Assembly (NCBI GenBank): GCA_000419465.1 | Contig: ATTB01000008.1 | Coordinates: forward strand, 1 to 32,390 | Direction: 5' to 3' | From: an alpha proteobacterium SCGC AAA028-C07 | GTDB lineage: Bacteria > Pseudomonadota > Alphaproteobacteria > Pelagibacterales > Pelagibacteraceae | Length of the DNA: 32,390 nt | Notes under the pieces: generated by a model | Database searches by the model: none | Seen by the model: only the letters and a program-made list of their open reading frames with translations | What the model was told of the DNA's origin: nothing | Program-made: the position numbers and the translations under genes | Part shown: positions 1 to 7,790 of the stretch, piece after piece | Position numbering within the stretch: the first letter of the stretch is position 1 | Layout: each line of letters opens with the position of its first letter

Positions 1-759
1 AAAAAATATTATTTATACCCAATGTGTGCATCGATTTGGTCTAACCCTATAAATAAAATTAAGGATTATAAAACACATTTTCTGATAAAATTTTTCATTA
101 ATCACGGGTTGGTTAATTTATTTTTTAGACCACAATGGAAAGTAATTAAGCTTGGTAGCAATAAATATATTAAAAAAATTATAGAATTATCCAATATTAA
201 ATTTTTTTTAAACAGCAATGTAAAATCAATTAAAATTAATAAAAGTAAAATTGAAATTAACATTAAAAATAAATTAATAAATTATGATTATTTAATCTTT
301 GCTAACCACACTAACGAAATATGCAAAATACTTCCTAATAATTTTAAAAAACACAAAAAAATATTATCTTTAGTGGATTATCAGGTTAATGATGCATGCT
401 TGCACACTGATTCATCATTAATGCCAAAAAATAAATATAATTGGTCAAGTTGGAATTTTATTAAAACTAAAGACAATGTTGCAAGATTAACTTACTGGAT
501 GAATTATTTGCAAAATCTAAAATGTAAAAAAGATTATTTCGTCTCTATAAATTCAAATAATTTAATAAATAAAAGTAAAATAATTAAAAAAATTAAATAT
601 AGTCATCCTGTGTTTAAGCATAATAAAGAGTTTACCTTTAAAAAATTACAAGAAATCCAAGGTCATAAAAACATTTATTACTGTGGTGCTTGGTGTGGAT
701 ATGGATTTCATGAAGACGGTGTTGTATCAGCAAAAAATGTTACAAATTATTTATTGTAA
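1..759 (+). CDS. FAD/NAD(P)-binding amine-oxidase-type oxidoreductase, 5'-truncated
   Basis: This is the C-terminal part of a flavin-dependent oxidoreductase of the predicted NAD/FAD-binding type (COG2907-like). The frame is open to base 1, so the gene begins outside the window. The ATG at 22 is internal, because the residues before it (Y-L-Y-P then M-C-A-S-I-W-S) continue a conserved family block. Recognisable family signatures are F-x-x-N-H-G-L followed by R-P-Q-W, a G-S-x-x-Y motif, and near the C-terminus Y-C-G-A-W-C-G-Y-G-F-H-E-D-G, the flavin-contacting end of the fold. Its stop overlaps the next gene's start by one base (TAATG), so it is translationally coupled to the DUF1365 gene and the CFA-like methyltransferase. 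In bacteria this trio often occurs together and is thought to modify membrane fatty acids. Substrate unknown. The family call is solid; the reaction is inferred. Confidence 0.85.
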   Translation, partial: KKYYLYPMCASIWSNPINKIKDYKTHFLIKFFINHGLVNLFFRPQWKVIKLGSNKYIKKIIELSNIKFFLNSNVKSIKINKSKIEINIKNKLINYDYLIFANHTNEICKILPNNFKKHKKILSLVDYQVNDACLHTDSSLMPKNKYNWSSWNFIKTKDNVARLTYWMNYLQNLKCKKDYFVSINSNNLINKSKIIKKIKYSHPVFKHNKEFTFKKLQEIQGHKNIYYCGAWCGYGFHEDGVVSAKNVTNYLL

Positions 760-1520
760 TGCAAAGTTCCCTTCAACTTGGCAGCGTATTTCATAATAGG
801 ATTTTCCCCTATAATCATCAATTTAAGTACAAAACATTATCAATTCTGATTAATTTGAACGAATTAAATAATATAAATAAGTTATTTTTATTTTCTATAA
901 ACACATTCAATCTATTTAGTTTTTTTTTTAAAGATCATGGTGCAAGAAATGAAAATAATAATCCAAAAAACTTTATATTAAAGAATATTGCAAAAAAATT
1001 TAACGATAAAAAAAATTACACTGTATACTTATACTGTACGCCTTCATTTCTTGGTTACGTATTTAATCCAATTTCTATTTATTTATGCAAAAATGATAAG
1101 AAAGAAATAAAATATATTTGTTACGAAGTAAAAAACACACATCACGAACAACATTGTTATTTTGTCAAAATAAAAAAAAAATCAAAAAAAATATACTCAC
1201 AATTAAAAAAAAAATTTTATGTTTCCCCTTTTTTGCAAATGAATTTAGGATATAAATTTTATTTATTAAATAGTAAAAATAATTTTTTATTAAATATAGA
1301 TGTTTATAAAAAGAATCAAATAATTCTTAAAACTGGTATAACTTCAAAAACTTTGACTCTTAATAGCCTTTCCTTAATTTACAATCTTATTAAAAATGTA
1401 TTTTTTGCACAAAAAATTATGATACTTATACATTATCAGGCTATTAAAATTTTTAAGAAACAGAAATCTTTTTTTTCTAAACCACAAAAAAATAATGATA
1501 CAGTGTCTTTTCATGGATAA
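759..1520 (+). CDS. DUF1365 family protein
   Basis: A 253-residue protein of the DUF1365 family, the usual middle member of the oxidoreductase-DUF1365-CFA synthase cassette. Family hallmarks are visible: an N-terminal V-F-H-x-R-x-x-P-x-x-H-x-F-x-Y block (about residues 10-25), the central L-G-Y-V-F-N-P-I-S motif (about 98-106), and a following E-V-x-N-T-x-x-E-x-H-C-Y block. No membrane segment or signal peptide is obvious. It starts on an ATG overlapping the upstream stop by one base and its own stop overlaps the methyltransferase start, so the three are probably one translationally coupled operon. The biochemical activity of DUF1365 is not established. Its link to lipid modification rests on gene neighbourhood. 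Confidence 0.88.
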   Translation: MQSSLQLGSVFHNRIFPYNHQFKYKTLSILINLNELNNINKLFLFSINTFNLFSFFFKDHGARNENNNPKNFILKNIAKKFNDKKNYTVYLYCTPSFLGYVFNPISIYLCKNDKKEIKYICYEVKNTHHEQHCYFVKIKKKSKKIYSQLKKKFYVSPFLQMNLGYKFYLLNSKNNFLLNIDVYKKNQIILKTGITSKTLTLNSLSLIYNLIKNVFFAQKIMILIHYQAIKIFKKQKSFFSKPQKNNDTVSFHG

Positions 1521-2697
1521 TTTATTTAAAAGATATTTAGATTTTAAACTTAAAGATATTAAATGGGGTGAAATAAAGGTTAATTTTAAAAATTCTTATG
1601 AAAAAATTTTTAAAGCTAAAGAAGGCAACTTAAGTTCTAATATTGTTATTAAAAATAATTCTTTTTTTAAAGATCTACTTCTTAAAGGGGAATTAGGTTT
1701 TGCTGAATCTTACATAAATAACAAATGGGAGACTTCCAACCTAACTAACTTATTAAAAATATTACTTAAAAATCAACAAATAAAAAAACAAAATTGGGCA
1801 GATAATTATTTATCATTGCTCATTGAGAAATTTAAATTTTTTTTAAAAAAAAACTCTATAAATCAAGCAAAAAAAAATATTTATTATCATTACGATCTAG
1901 GTAATAAATTTTATTCATTTTGGTTAGATAAATCTATGACTTATTCCTCTGGAATCTTTAACAAAGAAAATGATGACCTGTTTACATCACAAATTAATAA
2001 GTATGATAATATAATAAAAAATTTAAATATTGAAACTTCTGATACTATTTTAGAAGTTGGTGCAGGCTGGGGTGGTTTTATAGAAAGAATTTCTCAAACA
2101 GTTAAATCTACGATCGAAGGACTAACGATAAGTGAACAACAATATAATTATATTGAAAATTTAATTAATCAAAAACAATTAAATAGTAATTCTAAAATTT
2201 TTTTTAAAGACTATCGAAAACTTGATTTCAGCAAAACTTATGACAAAATTGTTTCAATTGAGATGTTTGAGGCGGTTGGGAAAAAGTATTGGGACTTATA
2301 TTTTAAAATATTAAATAATGCGCTTAAAAAAAATGGTAAAGCATGTTTTCAGGTCATAACAATTGATGACAAAGAATATGAAAATTATATAAATCAAGTT
2401 GATTTTATCCAAAAATATATTTTTCCAGGCGGCGTGCTTCCCTCTAAAAAAATTTTATATAAACTTTTTAAAGATAATAATTTTGAATTATATGAAGAAA
2501 AATCATTTGGTCATGATTATGCAAAAACATTAAAACTTTGGAAAGAAAGCTTTAATAACTCTTGGGATAAAATTTCGAAACTTAATTTTGATAATAAATT
2601 TAAAAATTTATGGAACTACTATTTAAGTTATTGTGAAACTGGATTTTCAACTGAACATACTAATGTCAGTCAGTTTTTTGTAAAAAAAATTGCATAA
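1513..2697 (+). CDS. Cyclopropane-fatty-acyl-phospholipid synthase-like SAM methyltransferase
   Basis: A SAM-dependent methyltransferase of the CFA synthase family, expected to methylate unsaturated acyl chains of membrane phospholipids. Visible motifs (numbered from the ATG at 1513): H-Y-D-L-G-N around 126-131, M-T-Y-S-S-G around 142-147, the SAM-binding E-V-G-A-G-W-G-G at 181-188, M-F-E-A-V-G with the conserved Glu near 253, Y-I-F-P-G-G around 302-307, and F-G-x-D-Y near 332-336. The bicarbonate-binding Cys and His of E. coli CFA synthase align with Ser (about 146) and Gln (about 280, in Q-V-I-T-I), while the Glu, Ile and Tyr of that site are kept. The product may therefore not be a cyclopropane. 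I prefer the ATG at 1513 (8-nt overlap with DUF1365) over an in-frame ATG at 1495, which would add six residues that only translate DUF1365's tail. Neither has a ribosome binding site. Length is normal. Confidence 0.87.
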   Translation: MDNLFKRYLDFKLKDIKWGEIKVNFKNSYEKIFKAKEGNLSSNIVIKNNSFFKDLLLKGELGFAESYINNKWETSNLTNLLKILLKNQQIKKQNWADNYLSLLIEKFKFFLKKNSINQAKKNIYYHYDLGNKFYSFWLDKSMTYSSGIFNKENDDLFTSQINKYDNIIKNLNIETSDTILEVGAGWGGFIERISQTVKSTIEGLTISEQQYNYIENLINQKQLNSNSKIFFKDYRKLDFSKTYDKIVSIEMFEAVGKKYWDLYFKILNNALKKNGKACFQVITIDDKEYENYINQVDFIQKYIFPGGVLPSKKILYKLFKDNNFELYEEKSFGHDYAKTLKLWKESFNNSWDKISKLNFDNKFKNLWNYYLSYCETGFSTEHTNVSQFFVKKIA

Positions 2698-2698
2698 A

Positions 2699-3370
2699 TT
2701 AATTTAAATGTTTTAATTTATACACCCAATCTCCTTTAAGGGTAAATTTCATATCAACCCATTTAAGGTCTTTTTCAGTGTAACCAATATTTATGTTAAG
2801 ATTGTCACCTTTAATATTATAAAAATTTACTACCTCATTTTTATCATTAATTTTTTTTGTTTCCTTATTTAAAAAGGTTATTTGAGTTTCTAAATTTCTG
2901 CAACCCTGACCCAAAACGTAATTATTGTTTAATAAAGAATCATGATTCCACCAAAGCGCTGGATAAAATTTTTCAGTTAGCTCATAAATATATTTTTTAT
3001 TTTCTGTCATTCCATCAAATGAATACTTTCCATCTGAAATTTTTTTAATATTACAATAATCATTGTCGCTTCCGTCTTGTGTTTTTGATTTAAATTCTAT
3101 TAATTCTTCATTTTTATAAGTCTCAACCCCGTAAGATTTATACGTATGGACCTTTATTCCAAGGATTTTAACCTCAATTAATATATCTGTAATTACTTCT
3201 TTTGTATTATTGCCTTTTTTTTTAACATTTACTTTATGATATCCAACAAGATCATTATTTCTATAAATATCAAATTCAATACGCTGTAAATTTTTATAAT
3301 GTTGAACGTGTGCTTGACTGTTCGTAAAAATTAAAAAAAATAATAAATAAAAATATAAATAACGTACCAT
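2699..3370 (-). CDS. Exported DUF6134-like protein
   Basis: A 223-residue secreted or periplasmic protein of unknown function. The first 20 residues form a signal peptide (Val-Arg-Tyr start, a Phe/Leu/Tyr-rich core, then N-S-Q-A ahead of H-V-Q). The mature part is predicted all-beta, with conserved-looking blocks such as I-x-F-D-I-Y-R-N and the W-W-N-H stretch, as in DUF6134 proteins. One cysteine pair lies near W-W-N-H and the D-Y-C-N segment. It starts 11 nt after aapP on the same strand, so it can be cotranscribed with the transporter. It ends one base from the convergent CFA-like gene. Family assignment is from memory of sequence features, moderately sure; no function is claimed. Confidence 0.7.
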   Translation of the reverse strand: MVRYLYFYLLFFLIFTNSQAHVQHYKNLQRIEFDIYRNNDLVGYHKVNVKKKGNNTKEVITDILIEVKILGIKVHTYKSYGVETYKNEELIEFKSKTQDGSDNDYCNIKKISDGKYSFDGMTENKKYIYELTEKFYPALWWNHDSLLNNNYVLGQGCRNLETQITFLNKETKKINDKNEVVNFYNIKGDNLNINIGYTEKDLKWVDMKFTLKGDWVYKLKHLN

Positions 3371-3381
3371 TTGACTTTTTA

Positions 3382-4119
3382 TTATTTGAGTATTTGGCTT
3401 AAGAATAATTTAGTTCTTTCGTTTTCTGGATTTTCAAAAAATTCCTTAGTTTTTTTTATTTCTACAATTTTTCCATCATCCATAAAAATTACTCTATCCG
3501 CTACTGTTTTTGCAAAACCCATTTCATGAGACACAACAACCATTGTCATTCCTGCTTTTGCAAGGTCAATCATAATCTCTAAAACTTCTTTTATCATCTC
3601 GGCATCTAAAGCTGAGGTGGGTTCATCAAATAACATAATTTGAGGACTCATACACAAAGCTCTTGCAATTGCCGCTCGTTGTTGCTGCCCACCAGATAAT
3701 TGTCCCGGAAATTTATTTGCCTGCTCTGAAATTTTAACCATCTTTAAATGTTCCATTGCAATTTCTTCTGCTTTTTTTTTTGGAATTTTTTTTACCCAAG
3801 TAGGAGCTAAAGCACAATTATCTAATATGGTTAGATGTGGAAATAAATTAAATTGTTGAAAAACCATGCCAATTTCTTTTCGTACTACTTCAATATTTTT
3901 AAGAGTTTTTTCAACTACATTGCCTTGTACAATTATGTCACCATCTTGATGTTGCTCAAGACCATTTATACATCTAATTAAAGTTGATTTTCCTGACCCT
4001 GATGGTCCACAAATAACAATTTTTTCCCCTTTATTTACATTAAAATTAATATCTTTTAGTGCATGAAATTTTCCATAATACTTATTTACTTTTCTAAATT
4101 CTATAATTTTTTCTGACAT
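3382..4119 (-). CDS. aapP: Amino-acid ABC transporter ATP-binding protein AapP
   Basis: The ATPase subunit of a polar/general L-amino-acid importer, acting on the cytoplasmic face of the inner membrane. The nucleotide-binding domain is complete: Walker A G-P-S-G-S-G-K-S at 38-45, Q-loop around Q88-Q89 (V-F-Q-Q-F), signature L-S-G-G-Q-Q at 141-146, Walker B I-M-L-F-D-E at 161-166 with the catalytic Glu, a D-loop S-A-L-D, and the H-loop His in V-V-S-H-E. Length (245) is standard for GlnQ/AapP-type ATPases. The start codon overlaps the end of aapM by one base. It is the last transporter gene of the aapJQMP operon; related genes in enteric bacteria and Pelagibacter are often named yhdZ. Substrate breadth cannot be read from the ATPase. 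Confidence 0.96.
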   Translation of the reverse strand: MSEKIIEFRKVNKYYGKFHALKDINFNVNKGEKIVICGPSGSGKSTLIRCINGLEQHQDGDIIVQGNVVEKTLKNIEVVRKEIGMVFQQFNLFPHLTILDNCALAPTWVKKIPKKKAEEIAMEHLKMVKISEQANKFPGQLSGGQQQRAAIARALCMSPQIMLFDEPTSALDAEMIKEVLEIMIDLAKAGMTMVVVSHEMGFAKTVADRVIFMDDGKIVEIKKTKEFFENPENERTKLFLSQILK

Positions 4120-5171
4120 TAATATCTTTCACTGCTAAATTTTTTTTCTAAATTTTGTGAATATCTGCTTAATATAAAAGAAAAAAACCAAAAAATAATA
4201 CCTACAAATAAATATCCCTCAACAGCCAAACCTAGCCAATATGAATTAGATTTTGCTAAGTTTACCATTCCTAGTAATTCAAGAAGCCCTACTAGAATAA
4301 TTAATGGAGTGTCTTTAAAAAGTGCAATGAAAGTATTTGTAATTCCAGGAATAACTGCCTTGATTGCCTGAGGTAAAATAACTAAAAAATTCATTTTCCA
4401 ATATCCCATACCAAGAGATTTAGCGGCTTCATACTGCCCTTTTGGTAAAGACTGCAAGCCTCCTCTTACTACTTCTGCAATATAAGCAGACTCAAAGATT
4501 GCTATGCCAACTGCAACTCTTAATAATTTATCAACATTCAAACCTTGAGGTAAAAAAATCGGAAACATTATAGCTGCGGCAAAAATCACAGTAATTAAAG
4601 GTATACCACGCCAAAATTCAATAAATAAAAGGGAAAAATATCGAATAAAAAAAAGTTCAGATCTGCGTCCTAGCGCTAATAAAATGCCTAATGGAAATGC
4701 AAAAATTATTCCAAAAAAAGTAAGTATGAAAGTTAATGATAAACCACCCCACTCTCTAGTTTCAATATATTCTAAACCAAATCCACCTTTTATTAAAACA
4801 AAAGCTATTATCGGAAAAATAAGAATTAAAAAAAATAAAATATAAATTTTAAATTTATCTTTAATAAAAAAAGAAAGCGAAATAGTAAATATTAATATAA
4901 AAAAAGATAAGTTAATTCTCCACAAATCTTTTTCTGGATAAAAACCATATATTAACTTATTAAACCAAACTTTTATAAAAACCCAACAAGCTCCTGAGGA
5001 TTTGCAATCAGACTTTTCATTTCCAATAAATGTAGCGTTGAATACAGCCCAATCTAAAAATTTTGGAAATATTAATAAGAAATAATAAATTATAATGATG
5101 GAAATTAGTGAATAGTACCAACTTGAAAATAAGTTTATCTTTAGCCAGTTTTTTATATTTTCAATTTGCAT
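4119..5171 (-). CDS. aapM: Amino-acid ABC transporter permease AapM
   Basis: Second inner-membrane permease of the general L-amino-acid transporter (HisM/GlnP-type, TIGR01726-like). An N-terminal segment with several hydrophobic stretches is followed by the conserved permease core. The cytoplasmic EAA loop that docks the ATPase is clear: E-V-V-R-G-G, then G-Q-x-E-A-A-K-S-L-G, then [16 protein letters not shown] stretch marks the start of the core. The long N-terminal extension with a Cys-rich periplasmic patch (C-K-S-S-G-A-C) is typical of the AapM/YhdY subgroup rather than the short HisM type. Length 350. It lies 2 nt after aapQ and overlaps aapP by one base. Confident family call; the exact amino-acid range is inferred from AapJQMP homology. 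Confidence 0.95.
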   Translation of the reverse strand: MQIENIKNWLKINLFSSWYYSLISIIIIYYFLLIFPKFLDWAVFNATFIGNEKSDCKSSGACWVFIKVWFNKLIYGFYPEKDLWRINLSFFILIFTISLSFFIKDKFKIYILFFLILIFPIIAFVLIKGGFGLEYIETREWGGLSLTFILTFFGIIFAFPLGILLALGRRSELFFIRYFSLLFIEFWRGIPLITVIFAAAIMFPIFLPQGLNVDKLLRVAVGIAIFESAYIAEVVRGGLQSLPKGQYEAAKSLGMGYWKMNFLVILPQAIKAVIPGITNTFIALFKDTPLIILVGLLELLGMVNLAKSNSYWLGLAVEGYLFVGIIFWFFSFILSRYSQNLEKKFSSERY

Positions 5172-5173
5172 TA

Positions 5174-6355
5174 TTATCTTTCTATAATTGCTATTTTTTT
5201 ATTATATAAATTTAAAATAAAAGAAATTAATAAGCTAATTGTTAAATAAGTCATCATCACAATAAAAATTATTTCAATTGCCTTTCCTGTCTGTGATAAA
5301 GCTGTTCCAGCAAAAACTGCTGCCAAGTCAGGATATCCTATTGTTGTAGCTAAAGATGAATTTTTTGTTAAATTTAAATATTGGTTTGTTGTGGGAGGTA
5401 TAATAACTCTTAATGCTTGTGGAATAATTATTAATTTTAACGTTTGCGAGTCATTTAGTCCTAATGATCGTGAAGCCTCCTTTTGACCCTTATTAATAGA
5501 CAAAATTCCAGCTCTAACATTTTCAGCTATAAAAGCAGAAGTATATAGTGATAAAGAAAATAAAAGTGCAATAAATTCTGGAACTAATTTAACTCCTCCA
5601 ACATAATTGATTATGCCGAAATTTTTAACAATTTTAGGAAATTCTATTGTAAAGCTGACTTGACCAATTAAAGAGAATAAAATTAAAATTACAGATGTAA
5701 AAAATAAAGATATTTTAATAACTGGAATAATTTTACCCTTATCGTAAAAAATTTTATTAGCATAACGTTTTAAAATAATAATTCCTATCAATGAAATTAG
5801 TAAGGCAAACAATATAGAACTAAAGTTTACAAATAAGAATTTTGGTATATAAATTCCCTGTAAATTAGCTATAAAAAAATTTAAAATAATAAAACTTTTT
5901 TCAGGGTTAGGAAAAGATCTAATTACAACAAAATAAAAAAATAAGATCTGCAAAATCAGAGGGACATTTCGAAATATTTCTACATACACTAACGATAACT
6001 TGTTAATAATCCAGTTAGAAGATAGCCTTGAAACTCCAATTACAAACCCGAGGATAGTAGCAAAAAAAATTCCAAAAATAGCAACTAACAAAGTGTTTAG
6101 TAATCCTACAAAGTAAACTCTTAAAAAACTGGAAGAGCCATCGTATGAAATAAGGCTAAATTGAACATCAAAGCCTGTATTCGTATTTAAAAAATCAAAA
6201 CCAAAATTTAAATTTCTAGATTTTAAATTTATCTCTGTATTGATTATAAAGGAATAAATTAAAAATATTAAAATGAAAATTAATACTAATTGAGGAAGTA
6301 AATTAAAAAATTCTAAATTTTTTTTTAAATTATTTTTAAAATTTGAGCTAAACAT
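5174..6355 (-). CDS. aapQ: Amino-acid ABC transporter permease AapQ
   Basis: First permease of the general L-amino-acid importer. Length 393, as expected for the AapQ/YhdX subgroup, which carries a large insertion between the first helices. Visible features: an N-terminal membrane anchor around residues 20-38, the G-F-D-F-L-N-x-N-T-G-F-D block typical of this subgroup, the permease core beginning near L-R-V-Y-F-V-G-L-L-N-T-L, and the EAA loop E-N-V-R-A-G-I then G-Q-x-E-A-S-R-S-L-G and I-I-P-Q-A-L-R. The gene starts 55 nt after the aapJ stop, behind a strong hairpin that probably sets a step-down between the abundant binding protein and the membrane subunits. It is followed 2 nt later by aapM. 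Confidence 0.95.
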   Translation of the reverse strand: MFSSNFKNNLKKNLEFFNLLPQLVLIFILIFLIYSFIINTEINLKSRNLNFGFDFLNTNTGFDVQFSLISYDGSSSFLRVYFVGLLNTLLVAIFGIFFATILGFVIGVSRLSSNWIINKLSLVYVEIFRNVPLILQILFFYFVVIRSFPNPEKSFIILNFFIANLQGIYIPKFLFVNFSSILFALLISLIGIIILKRYANKIFYDKGKIIPVIKISLFFTSVILILFSLIGQVSFTIEFPKIVKNFGIINYVGGVKLVPEFIALLFSLSLYTSAFIAENVRAGILSINKGQKEASRSLGLNDSQTLKLIIIPQALRVIIPPTTNQYLNLTKNSSLATTIGYPDLAAVFAGTALSQTGKAIEIIFIVMMTYLTISLLISFILNLYNKKIAIIER

Positions 6356-6365
6356 AGTTTATTTA

Positions 6366-6403
6366 AAAATTGGGGGCTTATTATTAAAATAAGCCCCAAT
6401 TTT
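6366..6403 (-). terminator. Hairpin between aapJ and aapQ (partial terminator or 3' stabiliser)
   Basis: Arms 6366-6382 and 6388-6403 pair over 16 bp with a single bulged G and a 5-nt loop. The GC core is four G-C pairs plus a further C-G pair, flanked by A-T pairs. Read on the minus strand it begins 8 nt after the aapJ stop and ends in a T-rich tract. This is the strongest stem-loop I noticed in the window. Because aapQMP has no other clear promoter, I infer partial read-through, giving more binding protein than permease. Confidence 0.7.
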
Positions 6404-6410
6404 ATAAGAA

Positions 6411-7442
6411 CTATCTTACTGGCGGAGCGTATAAAATTCCACCTTTTCTCCATGAGGCATTTAATGCCCTAGGAAGGTTTACGGGTGTCTTTGTGCCCAC
6501 ATTAGCTTCATAACTTTCACCATAATTACCAACCAACTTTACGATATTATAACTCCAGTTATTATCTAAATTTAAATTTTTACCAAGATCACCTTCTAGA
6601 CCTAGTAACCTCTTAATTACTGGATCAGTAGTGCTTTTAAGACTGTCAATATTTTTTTTTGTGACATTATATTCTTCTGCCTCAATCATAACATTCAATG
6701 TCCATCTAGCTATATTAACCCAGTTTTCATCATTTCCTCTAACTACAGGCCCTAACGGTTCTTTAGATATAGTTTCTGGTAGAATGATGTGATCAGCAGG
6801 ATTTTTTGTCTTAGTTCTATTCGCTGCAATTCCAGATTTATCTGTTGTGTAGACTTCACAACGTCCAGCATCATAGGCTGCTACAGCATCATCTGCTTTA
6901 GTAAAACCGATTTGCTCATATTTGAGTTTGTTTGCATTAAAATAGTCTCTTAGATTTAGTTCAGTAGTTGTTCCTGTTTCTAAACATACTTTAACATTAT
7001 TAAGTTTTTTTGCTGAATTTATATTTGCAGCTTTTCTAACCAAAAAACCTTGACCATCGTAAAAGTTGACACCAATAAATTCAACCGCAAGACCACCATC
7101 TCTAGCAAGAGTCCATGTTGTATTTCTAGCTAGAACATCGATATCTCCAGCTTTAAGAACTTCAAACCTATCTTTGGCACTTAATGGAGTATATTTAACT
7201 TTATTTGGATCACCTAATACAGCGGCAGCAAGAGCTCGGCAAAAATCTACGTCGAGTCCAGTCCATTTTCCTGATGCATCTGCATTAGAAAATCCGGGCA
7301 CACCTTGAGACACACCACAATTTAGAGATCCACGCTTGATAACGTTTTCTCTAGTTTGATTTGCATTAGCATTAAAAGTTGTAAAAATAAAAGTTACAAC
7401 AAAAGCTAAAACTGCAAATGAATTTATCCTGATTTTTTTCAT
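6411..7442 (-). CDS. aapJ: Periplasmic general L-amino-acid-binding protein AapJ
   Basis: Solute-binding protein that captures amino acids in the periplasm and delivers them to AapQMP. A classical signal peptide is present: basic Lys-Lys-Ile-Arg start, hydrophobic core to about residue 24, and N-A-N-A just before N-Q-T (likely cleavage near 27). The mature protein has the AapJ family opening (R-G-x-L-x-C-G-V-S-Q-G-V-P-G-F-S), then G-L-D-V-D-F-C-R-A-L-A-A-A, R-x-T-T-W-T and the C-L-E-T-G-T-T block of type-3 periplasmic binding proteins. Length 343 is normal. It is first in the operon and has the usual position for the most highly expressed subunit. No Shine-Dalgarno: the ATG follows a run of A residues. 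In Pelagibacter annotations the same protein is commonly yhdW. Confidence 0.96.
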   Translation of the reverse strand: MKKIRINSFAVLAFVVTFIFTTFNANANQTRENVIKRGSLNCGVSQGVPGFSNADASGKWTGLDVDFCRALAAAVLGDPNKVKYTPLSAKDRFEVLKAGDIDVLARNTTWTLARDGGLAVEFIGVNFYDGQGFLVRKAANINSAKKLNNVKVCLETGTTTELNLRDYFNANKLKYEQIGFTKADDAVAAYDAGRCEVYTTDKSGIAANRTKTKNPADHIILPETISKEPLGPVVRGNDENWVNIARWTLNVMIEAEEYNVTKKNIDSLKSTTDPVIKRLLGLEGDLGKNLNLDNNWSYNIVKLVGNYGESYEANVGTKTPVNLPRALNASWRKGGILYAPPVR

Positions 7443-7471
7443 TTTTTTTTTTAGTTAAGTTTAGTTATGAA

Positions 7472-7477
7472 TTTATA
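7472..7477 (-). promoter_or_regulatory. Candidate -10 box for the aap operon
   Basis: On the minus strand TATAAA lies 30 nt upstream of the aapJ ATG, inside the only intergenic gap (69 nt) before the operon. The -35 region is poor (A/T-rich). This is a plausible but weak call resting on position and hexamer resemblance alone. Confidence 0.3.
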
Positions 7478-7511
7478 CTCAATTAAAAAAACACTTAAAA
7501 GAGTATTTTGT

Positions 7512-7790
7512 CTAAAAACAATTTGAGGTTGTGCGAATATACTTATTAGTAATATCTTTTCGAATTTTGCGATCCTTTTTTAATTTATATTCAAATTGCA
7601 TAGCATTTTTTTTGGAAAGCATTTCTTTTTTAAAAATTAAGATCCATTTTCTACCCCGAGTAAATTTTGCTCCCTTACCGCTGTTATGTAGTTGAAGTCT
7701 TTTTTTTAAATTATTTGTCCAGCCAACGTAAGTAATAATTTTTTTATTGCTAGAATTTGCAATTATATAAACAAAAAACTTTTCTAACAC
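7512..7790 (-). CDS. GIY-YIG nuclease-fold small protein (YhbQ/UPF0213-like)
   Basis: A 92-residue stand-alone GIY-YIG domain. The first motif is F-V-Y-I-I and the second Y-V-G-W-T (21-25), followed by the conserved Arg in K-K-R-L, the H-N-S-G-K-G-A-K-F-T-R-G-R block (35-47) characteristic of YhbQ-type proteins, and the Glu at about 67 expected for metal binding. No extra DNA-binding domain is fused. Such small proteins are widespread; a role in DNA repair or structure-specific cleavage is suggested for the family, but the substrate here is unknown. The start codon abuts the gpsA stop directly, so it is probably cotranscribed from gpsA. Confidence 0.85.
   Translation of the reverse strand: MLEKFFVYIIANSSNKKIITYVGWTNNLKKRLQLHNSGKGAKFTRGRKWILIFKKEMLSKKNAMQFEYKLKKDRKIRKDITNKYIRTTSNCF

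Noticed and set aside
22..759. Taking the ATG at 22 as the start of the first gene
   Set aside because: The frame is open to base 1 and the residues before and after the Met form one conserved block, so the gene is cut by the window edge.
7066..7308. 80-codon open frame on the plus strand inside aapJ
   Set aside because: It is antisense to the well-conserved aapJ sequence and has no recognisable motif; a shadow frame.
7512..7790. GIY-YIG gene as a homing endonuclease or mobile element
   Set aside because: It is a stand-alone YhbQ-type domain with no intron, no DNA-binding extension and the same composition as its neighbours; it abuts gpsA like an ordinary operon gene.
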